Below, one piece after another: positions 10,144 through 16,676 of a DNA stretch of 53,585 bases. The notes beneath the pieces were generated by a model, which worked only from the letters and a program-made list of their open reading frames with translations, made no database searches and had not been told where the DNA came from. The stretch is from NCBI GenBank assembly GCA_902570125.1, contig CACFXK010000008.1:1-53585 (forward strand). The letters are read 5' to 3'. A program made the position numbers and the translations under genes. Source of the stretch: an uncultured Pelagibacteraceae bacterium (GTDB lineage: Bacteria; Pseudomonadota; Alphaproteobacteria; Pelagibacterales; Pelagibacteraceae). The number at the start of each line of letters is the position of its first letter. Within the stretch, counting starts at the first letter, position 1.

Positions 10144-10704
10144 TTATTTTAACATTGCGTTATTATATTCTCTAAAGTTTTTGTCTTTTCTTTCTTTTTT
10201 ATAAACTGCAGCTTTAGTTAATATTTCTTTTTTTAGTTCAACGATAAGTGATCCAGTTTTTTGTGATATTTTGCAACTCGCGACTTGATTACATTTTTTA
10301 TAAAATACTTTTATGTCTAAAGCGTCTGTTCTAACTTCATTTGTGAGAAAGCGGATACTTATTTTAATAGACTCATCCAGGTTATCTTCATCTGTATACC
10401 AGTCAGTTACTATAATCCCACCACTATAATTTACTGATGATAGAGGCATAAAATCTATTGTATCAAGTGATGCTCTCCAAAGCTCGTTTGCACTTGCAAA
10501 AAGGAAATCTCCACCTTTTTTATTTTCCTTAATTGCACTGTCCAATCTAAAGCCTCTGCCTTCTTCAAGATTTTTTTTAACTCTTAATTTAGGATCTGGC
10601 GGAAATTCTCTGGCATTGGTTTGATTAAAACCATTACATCCGTTAAGAAAAATTAGAACGAATCCTAAAAAAAATATGCTGATTAAATTTTTAAAATTAG
10701 ACAT
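10144..10704 (-). CDS. DUF3576 family lipoprotein
   Basis: 186 residues. The signal peptide is SIFFLGFVLIFLNG followed by C (lipobox LNGC), so this is a predicted lipoprotein. The mature part (FLFASANELWRASLDTIDFMPLSSVNYSGGIIVTDWY) matches my recollection of DUF3576, an alphaproteobacterial family commonly encoded just upstream of leuS. The biochemical role is not known to me. Co-orientation with leuS-lptE-holA suggests an outer-membrane or envelope connection. The start ATG at 10702-10704 gives a complete signal peptide. Confidence 0.8.
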   Translation of the reverse strand: MSNFKNLISIFFLGFVLIFLNGCNGFNQTNAREFPPDPKLRVKKNLEEGRGFRLDSAIKENKKGGDFLFASANELWRASLDTIDFMPLSSVNYSGGIIVTDWYTDEDNLDESIKISIRFLTNEVRTDALDIKVFYKKCNQVASCKISQKTGSLIVELKKEILTKAAVYKKERKDKNFREYNNAMLK

Positions 10705-10873
10705 TAATATTTCCTAAAATTAGTAATAGATTAAAAAATCCTAAAATTAAAAGGAATTCTTTAAATAAGGTTAAAAAACTAGATAAAACAAGCCTAATTA
10801 GTGATGTAAAAATATCACACTTTTGTAAAATAAATATCTAAAAACGACAATTATTCATAATTATTGTGAATTA

Positions 10874-10901
10874 TTGATAAATAGAACCTGTTTAATATTA
10901 A
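10874..10901 (+). promoter_or_regulatory. Predicted sigma-70-type promoter of the porin gene
   Basis: TTGATA (10874-10879), a 16-nt spacer, then TATTAA (10896-10901), about 22 nt upstream of the porin start codon. The 219-nt gap 10705-10923, the longest in the window, contains this promoter, an AT-rich leader, and a short GTGAT/ATCAC inverted repeat at 10801-10818. A purine-rich Shine-Dalgarno (AGAAAGG, about 10911-10917) precedes ATG 10924. This is a prediction by eye. Confidence 0.5.
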
Positions 10902-10923
10902 ACTTAACAAGAAAGGTAACAAT

Positions 10924-11853
10924 ATGAACAATCTAAAAAAAGTAGGATTGACAGCATTGGGTACTGCATTGGTTGCTACATCAGCACAAGCTGCTGACGT
11001 ATCTGTTTCTATGGGAACATCTATTGGTTTCACAGGACAAGATAACAATAACCAAGGTAGTGGTTGGACAATGACTGACTCAGTCACATTTACAACATCA
11101 GGCGAGATGGACAATGGTATGAGCATTTCTCACACTTTGGAGCTTGACGGTACTGCTGTTGATACTCACAAAATAGCTATCACACTGGACGGCATGGGTA
11201 CATTGACTTACGTTGGTGATGGTACTTCTGGACCGATTGGTGCATGGGATGATATTACTCCTACTGCAAACGAGGAAGCACATGGTACAACTTTTGCTGG
11301 AACTAAATTTGGTGCAGCAAACAACGATCCTAACACGCAAAACTCATTCGTTTATGACTACACAATTATGGATGGTTTAGCGCTTAAAGCATCTTACATT
11401 CCTTCTGATGGAACTACATCAGTTGATAGTTCTATGGACTATGGTGTATTATACACAGGTATTGATGGTTTATCAGTATACGCTGCAATGGGTGAAAACA
11501 ATGCAGCTGCAAATAGTGCAGACTTATCGATGTTTGGTGTAGTTTACACAGCAGGTGCATTCTCAGTTGGTTATCAAATGAACGAAACTGACTATGGATC
11601 AGGAACTGATGATGAAGACTTTACTGCTATTGGTGTATCATATGCAGTAAGTGATGATCTTTCAGTATCTATTAACTCATCAACAGTAGATGAAGAAGGT
11701 AGTGTTGAAGACCAAGATGCTTCAGCTATCAATTTCTCTTACACATCTGGTGGTATGACAATTACTGGAACTCATGCTCAAATGGATAACGTGGGTGGAA
11801 CAGCTACTTCAGATAACACTGGTTACGAGTTAGGTGTATCATTTGCATTCTAA
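10924..11853 (+). CDS. Outer-membrane porin
   Basis: 309 residues. It has an N-terminal signal peptide with an AQA cleavage site (about residue 23), then an acidic, Gly/Ser/Thr/Asp-rich sequence of alternating short beta strands, ending in an aromatic residue (GVSFAF) as beta-barrel proteins do. It resembles alphaproteobacterial general porins. Base composition is clearly richer in G/C than its neighbours, Lys is scarce, and it has a strong ribosome binding site and its own terminator, all consistent with very high expression. Monocistronic. The substrate cannot be told. Confidence 0.88.
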   Translation: MNNLKKVGLTALGTALVATSAQAADVSVSMGTSIGFTGQDNNNQGSGWTMTDSVTFTTSGEMDNGMSISHTLELDGTAVDTHKIAITLDGMGTLTYVGDGTSGPIGAWDDITPTANEEAHGTTFAGTKFGAANNDPNTQNSFVYDYTIMDGLALKASYIPSDGTTSVDSSMDYGVLYTGIDGLSVYAAMGENNAAANSADLSMFGVVYTAGAFSVGYQMNETDYGSGTDDEDFTAIGVSYAVSDDLSVSINSSTVDEEGSVEDQDASAINFSYTSGGMTITGTHAQMDNVGGTATSDNTGYELGVSFAF

Positions 11854-11876
11854 TTGATAGAATCAAATATTTAAGT

Positions 11877-11908
11877 AAAAGGGCCCCTTTTTAGGGGCCT
11901 TTTTTTTT
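11877..11908 (+). terminator. Intrinsic terminator of the porin gene
   Basis: Stem GGCCCCT (11882-11888) pairs with AGGGGCC (11893-11899) around a 4-T loop. It is extended by A/T pairs and followed by nine T (11900-11908). It lies 24 nt after the porin stop. Its right arm also encodes the last residues (KKKGP) and stop of the convergent ThiE-like gene, so one sequence serves both. Confidence 0.93.
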
Positions 11909-12433
11909 ATTAAAATAAGAAATTCCTGCAAATCCAATAGCCTTAGTCAGTTTGATTAATTTTAAGTTTTCTCTTGATATACCACCTAAAGCTATTATTT
12001 TTTTACCTGTATAACTTGATAATATTTTAAATTTATTAATCCCTAAGTAATTATTATTTTTTTTAAATATTGAGGATAGAAAAATTTTACTTACGTTTTG
12101 CCTCTCTTTAATTCTGAATTCTTTTAAACTGTGAGCAGAACCCAGCAAGATAAAATTCTTTTTTAATGAATAACTAAGATGATCATAATCTTTGTTAAAA
12201 GAAGGGATGTAAGCCCCATCAAAATCTAATTTAATAGATAATTTTATATTGTTAGATAATAATAATTTTAGGTTTTTTTTCCTACAGTAATTTTTTAAAT
12301 CAACTAATTCTTTAGTATTATATTTATTTTTGTAATTCCTATATATAATTGTTGTATTTTTACTTTGTATATCGATATTACTTTTTTCAAATTTTTCTAT
12401 AAAGTAATATTTTTTAAATATTTTTTTATGCAT
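11891..12433 (-). CDS. Thiamine-phosphate synthase-like (ThiE/TenI-type) protein
   Basis: The frame is open from 12445; I prefer the ATG at 12431-12433 (MHKKIFKKYYFIEKF), giving 180 residues. The TIM-barrel phosphate-binding pattern of the ThiE/TenI family is visible near the C terminus (KKIIALGGI then KAIGFAGISYF), with NYCRKKNLKLLLSNNIKLSIKLDFDGAYIPS in the middle. The protein is short and Lys-rich, and the N-terminal barrel strands are poorly conserved. It may therefore not be a classical thiamine-phosphate synthase. The start palindrome ATGCAT is shared with the divergent yggS gene. Its last codons lie in the porin terminator. Confidence 0.72.
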   Translation of the reverse strand: MHKKIFKKYYFIEKFEKSNIDIQSKNTTIIYRNYKNKYNTKELVDLKNYCRKKNLKLLLSNNIKLSIKLDFDGAYIPSFNKDYDHLSYSLKKNFILLGSAHSLKEFRIKERQNVSKIFLSSIFKKNNNYLGINKFKILSSYTGKKIIALGGISRENLKLIKLTKAIGFAGISYFNKKKGP

Positions 12434-13090
12434 AAAACAGTACAAAACTTAATTTCAATTCAAAGCTCAATCAATTCAAAGTTATTGAATTTGAAATATA
12501 AAGAGAGAATACCTAAAATAATTGCAGTTTCAAAAACATTTAAGATGAATCATATATTACCACTAGTTGAATATGGACATTTGGATTATGGAGAAAATAA
12601 AGTTCAAGAGGCTATTGAAAAATGGACCGACATTAAAATAAAAAATGATAAAATAAAATTACATTTAATTGGTAAATTGCAGACTAATAAAGTCAAATTT
12701 GCCATAAAAATTTTTGATTATATTCACTCTCTAGATAGTGAAAAGTTAGCAAAAAAAATTGCAGAAGAACAAGAAAAACAAGATAAAAAACCTAAAATTT
12801 TTATTCAAATTAATCTTGGTGAAGAAGTTCAAAAATCAGGGATAGTGAAAGAAAATCTATTAGATTTTTATAAATTCACAAAAGATCTTAATCTTAAAGT
12901 CATTGGTTTAATGTGTATTCCTCCTTTCGAGGAAGAGACTTCAAAATACTTTTCACAAATGAGTGAACTCAATAAGATGATAAATCTTAATGAATTAAGT
13001 ATGGGAATGTCATCTGATTATTTGAATGCGTTAGAATACAGCTCTACCTATTTAAGAATTGGTTCAAATATATTTGGTCAAAGAGATTAG
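12428..13090 (+). CDS. yggS: YggS family PLP-binding protein (PLP homeostasis)
   Basis: The frame extends upstream to 12365, but those codons are the antisense of the divergent ThiE-like gene. ATG 12428 gives MHKTVQNLISIQSSINSK, the usual N terminus, and 220 residues, normal for the family. The PLP lysine motif is IIAVSKTF; NKVQEAIEKW and HLIGKLQTNK follow, and the C-terminal SMGMSSDYLNALEY and LRIGSNIFGQR bind the phosphate. The family buffers pyridoxal phosphate and has no clear catalytic activity. The stop overlaps the convergent YkuD gene by 4 nt (TTAG). Confidence 0.93.
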   Translation: MHKTVQNLISIQSSINSKLLNLKYKERIPKIIAVSKTFKMNHILPLVEYGHLDYGENKVQEAIEKWTDIKIKNDKIKLHLIGKLQTNKVKFAIKIFDYIHSLDSEKLAKKIAEEQEKQDKKPKIFIQINLGEEVQKSGIVKENLLDFYKFTKDLNLKVIGLMCIPPFEEETSKYFSQMSELNKMINLNELSMGMSSDYLNALEYSSTYLRIGSNIFGQRD

Positions 13091-13581
13091 CTTAGTTTTA
13101 TTTTTGTATTTTTATTTATTAATTTTAATAGTATTAAAAAATCTTTCTTTTCAAGCGCGATACAACCTAATGTTGGATTAAAGTTTTTTGTTAAATGTAT
13201 GAAAATAGCACTACCTCTTCCTAATTTTGTTTTTTTAGTGTTATAATTAATTGGAATCATTAAATCATACTTAAAATCCTTCCTATATAATTTTTCATGT
13301 TTTATATTTTTATTTATATTAATTAATTTATTATAGAATTTTTTATTATTCTTATCATCACACCAACCCATTTTTTTTTGAATTGGCACACATTTTAACT
13401 TAGTTAGTGGTTTAGAATTTCTATCACTCCTATAATAAAGTTTTCCTAAAGAAAATAAACCTATTGGAGTTTTTCTATCACCTTCTACCTTTTTTTTGCT
13501 TAAACCATTTTTTCCAATACAACATTTAAAAGAAAAATCATCAAATTTAAGAGTTACTTTATTTTTAAGAATAATTGTCAT
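13087..13581 (-). CDS. YkuD-type L,D-transpeptidase domain protein
   Basis: 164 residues without a signal peptide. The catalytic signature is the segment AIFIHLTKNFNPTLGCIAL near the C terminus, with the His and the nucleophilic Cys (GCIAL). N-terminal GDRKTPIGLFSLGKLYYR is the conserved start of the COG3786 subgroup. Full-length secreted family members cross-link peptidoglycan or attach lipoproteins. The lack of an export signal makes a cytoplasmic or non-classical role possible. Convergent overlap of 4 nt with yggS. The start ATG at 13579-13581 is 14 nt from the divergent response-regulator gene. Confidence 0.82.
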   Translation of the reverse strand: MTIILKNKVTLKFDDFSFKCCIGKNGLSKKKVEGDRKTPIGLFSLGKLYYRSDRNSKPLTKLKCVPIQKKMGWCDDKNNKKFYNKLININKNIKHEKLYRKDFKYDLMIPINYNTKKTKLGRGSAIFIHLTKNFNPTLGCIALEKKDFLILLKLINKNTKIKLS

Positions 13582-13595
13582 AATCTCATTTAAAT

Positions 13596-14156
13596 ATGAA
13601 AAATCAAACGTTAGTAATTTATGATTTTAACATCTTTTACGAGATACTAAAGGAAATAGAGCATCATCTAAACTTTAACCTACTTAATATTAATAAAAAT
13701 AAAATTGATGAGCATGATATTAAAAATCGAGATGATTTTCTAATTATCTCTAACAAAAAAATAACAGATGCAAATAATTCAATATTAATTAATCAATTAC
13801 CTATTGAAATAGCAAAGTTAATAGAAAGTATTAATGTTAGTTTTTTGAAGAAAAAATATAATCAACAGTCAGAAATTAACTTGGGAAATTATAAATTAAA
13901 TTTGAATTCTAGAAAAATTTTTAGTCAAGATAAATCCTTAAATTTGACTGAGAGAGAGGCAAATATTGTTCTTTTCCTCTTAAATTCAGAAAAACCAGTT
14001 AAAATTACTAAGTTACAGACAGAGGTATGGGGTCATAATTCAAAGTTAGAAACTCATACAGTGGAAACTCATATTTATAGATTAAGAAAAAAAATTAATA
14101 ATGTTTTTAAAGACAATAATTTTATTAAAAGTTCAAAATCAGGTTATAGAATTTAA
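13596..14156 (+). CDS. Atypical response regulator with OmpR/PhoB-type winged-helix domain
   Basis: 186 residues. The C-terminal ~90 residues form a Trans_reg_C winged helix: LNLTEREANIVLFLLNS, KITKLQTEVWGHN, THTVETHIYRLRKKI and KSSKSGYRI are typical. The N-terminal ~90 residues replace a receiver domain but show no recognisable acidic pocket or conserved Asp/Lys, so phosphorylation is doubtful. No histidine kinase gene lies nearby. The stop overlaps the ATG of the small ArfA-like ORF (TAATG), suggesting co-translation. Confidence 0.82.
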   Translation: MKNQTLVIYDFNIFYEILKEIEHHLNFNLLNINKNKIDEHDIKNRDDFLIISNKKITDANNSILINQLPIEIAKLIESINVSFLKKKYNQQSEINLGNYKLNLNSRKIFSQDKSLNLTEREANIVLFLLNSEKPVKITKLQTEVWGHNSKLETHTVETHIYRLRKKINNVFKDNNFIKSSKSGYRI

Positions 14157-14263
14157 TGAAAAAAAAAAACTATATAGCTAAAGATTTATTAACCCCAAAG
14201 TATAAAACAAGAATTATAAAACCAAAAAAAGGAAAAGGAAGTTTTAAGAGAAAGAAAAAATAA
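14156..14263 (+). CDS. Putative ArfA-like alternative ribosome-rescue microprotein
   Basis: 35 residues. Its ATG (14156-14158) overlaps the response-regulator stop. The peptide contains LLTPKYKTRIIKPKKGKGSF followed by a KRKKK end. This resembles the core of ArfA (E. coli [21 protein letters not shown]): an LL/DP-type segment, an R(V/I) pair, then KKGKGS[YF] and a basic tail. ArfA recruits RF2 to stalled ribosomes and places its basic tail in the empty mRNA channel. The seven N-terminal codons include an 11-A run. This is a short-peptide similarity, so moderate confidence; a ribosomal or nucleic-acid binding peptide is the alternative. Confidence 0.6.
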   Translation: MKKKNYIAKDLLTPKYKTRIIKPKKGKGSFKRKKK

Positions 14264-14274
14264 ATTTATATCCT

Positions 14275-15204
14275 TTAAAGCCTTGCACCAATTTGCTGAA
14301 TTACTTTTGATGACATTTCAGTACCTTTATCTAAGCTTTCTTTTAGTGACATTTTATTTACATGACCGTGAAGAAATCCACCTGCAAAAAGATCGCCAGC
14401 TCCCGTTAAATCAACAATTTTAAGGTCTTTTTTTATTCCACATTCTACAACTTCATTTCCATTAATTGCTACTGCCCCTTTTTCACCACGAGTTAATACA
14501 ATTATCTTACCAAGTGATTTAGAAAAATTTATTACCTCATCAAAAGATTTAGCATCTGTTAATGACATAATCTCTTGTTCATTGGCAAATGTTATATCTA
14601 ATTTATTTTTAACTAATTCTAAGAAATGAGGTTTATGACGGTCAACACAAAACTGATCAGATAAAGACATGGCTACTTTATTTGCGCTTTGAATTGCCTT
14701 TTCAAATGCTTTTTTTGGGTCTCCCTCATCCCAAAGATATCCTTCCAAAAGTATAATCTCACTTTGTTTAATAGCATTTTCACTTACATCATTCTCATTT
14801 ATTTTACCTGCAGTTCCTAAAAAGGTGCACATAGTCCTTTCTGAGTCAGGTGTAACTAATATTAAACAAGTACCAGTAGGCAACTCCTCTTTCTTTTTTG
14901 AGTAAATATATTTAACATTTTCTTGCTTCAAACCATCTTCGTATTTACCACCAAGTTCATCATCGTTTACTTTGCCTATAAAACCTACTTCATTACCAAG
15001 TTGTGATAATCCAACTATTGAGTTAGCAACAGATCCCCCAGAAACCGTTTTTTCAATTTTAAGATTTGATAATAAATCTTTAAACTCTTTGTCATCAAAA
15101 ATTAACTTCATGGTACTTTTAGTTAAATTATTTTTAGTAATAAAATCATCTTCTACTTTGCAAATTACATCTACAATTGCGTTTCCAATTCCTAATATTT
15201 TCAT
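14275..15204 (-). CDS. PfkB family sugar/nucleoside kinase (adenosine kinase-like)
   Basis: 309 residues. N-terminal GIGNAIVDVI and the Gly-rich SGGSVANSIVGLSQLG bind the substrate. The C-terminal VDLTGAGDLFAGGFLHGH carries the anion hole and catalytic Asp of the ribokinase/PfkB family. Overall layout, including NEQEIMSLT, is closest to the adenosine-kinase-like COG0524 proteins of alphaproteobacteria. The substrate cannot be fixed from sequence. It lies downstream of nth with a 3-nt gap, likely in one operon dapB-nth-kinase. Confidence 0.9.
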   Translation of the reverse strand: MKILGIGNAIVDVICKVEDDFITKNNLTKSTMKLIFDDKEFKDLLSNLKIEKTVSGGSVANSIVGLSQLGNEVGFIGKVNDDELGGKYEDGLKQENVKYIYSKKKEELPTGTCLILVTPDSERTMCTFLGTAGKINENDVSENAIKQSEIILLEGYLWDEGDPKKAFEKAIQSANKVAMSLSDQFCVDRHKPHFLELVKNKLDITFANEQEIMSLTDAKSFDEVINFSKSLGKIIVLTRGEKGAVAINGNEVVECGIKKDLKIVDLTGAGDLFAGGFLHGHVNKMSLKESLDKGTEMSSKVIQQIGARL

Positions 15205-15207
15205 TAT

Positions 15208-15861
15208 TTATGCTTTCTTGGTTGTAAGTGGTTTTTTTCTCTTAGGATAACAAGTAGTACAGATTTTACAAGATAAACCATAGCACTCTCTTGCTTTACA
15301 ATGTTCTCTTCCGTAATAAATAATTTGAAGATGTAACTTATTCCAATATTTTTTAGGAAAAAGTCTTTTAAGATCTTCTTCGGTTTGAACTACATTCTTT
15401 CCATTAGTTAAACCCCATCTTTGCGCTAGTCTATGTATATGAGTGTCAACTGGAAAGGCAGCATATCCAAACCCTTGAGACATCACTACACTGGCTGTTT
15501 TATGCCCAACACCTGGTAATTCTTCAAGTTGTTGAAATGTTTTTGGAACTTTGCCGTTGTATTTTTCAACTAAAGTTTTTGATAAATTATAAACACTTTT
15601 TGCTTTAATTCTAAAAATACCAATGCTTCGTATTAGTCTTTCAATTTTTTTTCTTCCCAACTTAACAAAGTGTTCAGGCTTATTATATTTTGGATATATA
15701 TTTTTAGTAACATTATTAACATTTACGTCTGTACACTGTGCAGATAAAAGAACAGAAACTAGTAAAGTAAAAATATTTCTATGTTTTAGAGGAATTGGCG
15801 TCTTTGGATATATTTTGTTTAAAGTTCGAAGAACAATCTTTGCCCTTTGCTTCTCACTCAT
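15208..15861 (-). CDS. nth: Endonuclease III (DNA glycosylase/AP lyase)
   Basis: 217 residues. The HhH motif LEELPGVGHKTASVVMSQ carries the catalytic Lys, and FPVDTHIHRLAQRWG the catalytic Asp. It removes oxidised pyrimidines in base-excision repair. The C-terminal Fe-S loop HCKARECYGLSCKICTTC has Cys spacing C-x4-C-x4-C-x2-C-x2-C instead of the usual C-x6-C-x2-C-x5-C; the second canonical Cys position holds Gly. It may coordinate the cluster with an alternative Cys. It overlaps dapB by 4 nt (15858-15861). Confidence 0.95.
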   Translation of the reverse strand: MSEKQRAKIVLRTLNKIYPKTPIPLKHRNIFTLLVSVLLSAQCTDVNVNNVTKNIYPKYNKPEHFVKLGRKKIERLIRSIGIFRIKAKSVYNLSKTLVEKYNGKVPKTFQQLEELPGVGHKTASVVMSQGFGYAAFPVDTHIHRLAQRWGLTNGKNVVQTEEDLKRLFPKKYWNKLHLQIIYYGREHCKARECYGLSCKICTTCYPKRKKPLTTKKA

Positions 15862-16634
15862 TTAAAATTTAAAACATCACGCATCGAATATAAACCAGGT
15901 TTTTTTTTCATTAACCATTTTCCAGCTGTCAAAGCTCCTTCACTGTATAAAGCCCTATCAAATGCTTCGTGATTTAATGTAATAATTTCTTTTCCACTTG
16001 AAAATTTAACTTCGTGTTCACCAACTGTTTTACCTTTTCGTATTGAGTTAAAATTTATTTTTTTTCCATAAGGAAAATTTTTTTTATTTAGATATTTTTT
16101 TCCAAATATATTGTAAAAATCTTTATTTTTGCCAATAGCAATTCCTTTGCCTAACATTAAAGCAGTTCCTGAAGGATGGTCTATTTTATGTTTGTGATGA
16201 ACCTCATATACCTTACTTAAAAAATTATCTCCTAATGATTTAGACGCGATTTCAGTTAAATACATTAATAAATTTATACCGAGACTCATATTTCCAGCTT
16301 TTAGTATTGGAATTTTTTTTGAAAATTTTTTAATAAGACCCTCTTCTTTTTTGGTAAATCCAGTTGTACCAATAACAACTCTTTTTTTTAGCTTTAAAGC
16401 TATTTTTAGAACTTCAAAAGTACATTTAGGGACAGTAAAATCGATAATTAAATCAACATTTTTAAAGGAATCTTCACTATTCAAACTAGGTTTAATTCCA
16501 GAAATTTTTTTTTTTATTAATCTATTTTCTGTAAGAGTTGTTAATTTAAAATTTTTATCAACTCGTGAAGATTTTACCAGTTGTTGGCCCATTCGTCCCA
16601 TGCAACCAGATATCGCTAAATTTGCTTTGCCCAT
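15858..16634 (-). CDS. dapB: 4-hydroxy-tetrahydrodipicolinate reductase
   Basis: 258 residues. The N-terminal nucleotide-binding GCMGRMGQQLV is present, together with IIDFTVP, VIGTTGF and the catalytic/substrate segment HHKHKIDHPSGTAL. The enzyme is the NAD(P)H-dependent step of lysine and diaminopimelate synthesis in the cytoplasm. First gene of a minus-strand operon with nth (4-nt overlap) and the PfkB kinase. Divergent from the FG-GAP protein gene with 42 nt between them. Confidence 0.97.
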   Translation of the reverse strand: MGKANLAISGCMGRMGQQLVKSSRVDKNFKLTTLTENRLIKKKISGIKPSLNSEDSFKNVDLIIDFTVPKCTFEVLKIALKLKKRVVIGTTGFTKKEEGLIKKFSKKIPILKAGNMSLGINLLMYLTEIASKSLGDNFLSKVYEVHHKHKIDHPSGTALMLGKGIAIGKNKDFYNIFGKKYLNKKNFPYGKKINFNSIRKGKTVGEHEVKFSSGKEIITLNHEAFDRALYSEGALTAGKWLMKKKPGLYSMRDVLNFK

Positions 16635-16676
16635 TAAATTTTTTTAATATATTTTTTTTAACAATATACAACAATT

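Noticed and set aside
12365..12427. N-terminal extension of YggS
   Set aside because: Phe/Lys-rich codons that are antisense to the ThiE-like gene; the family start is at 12428.
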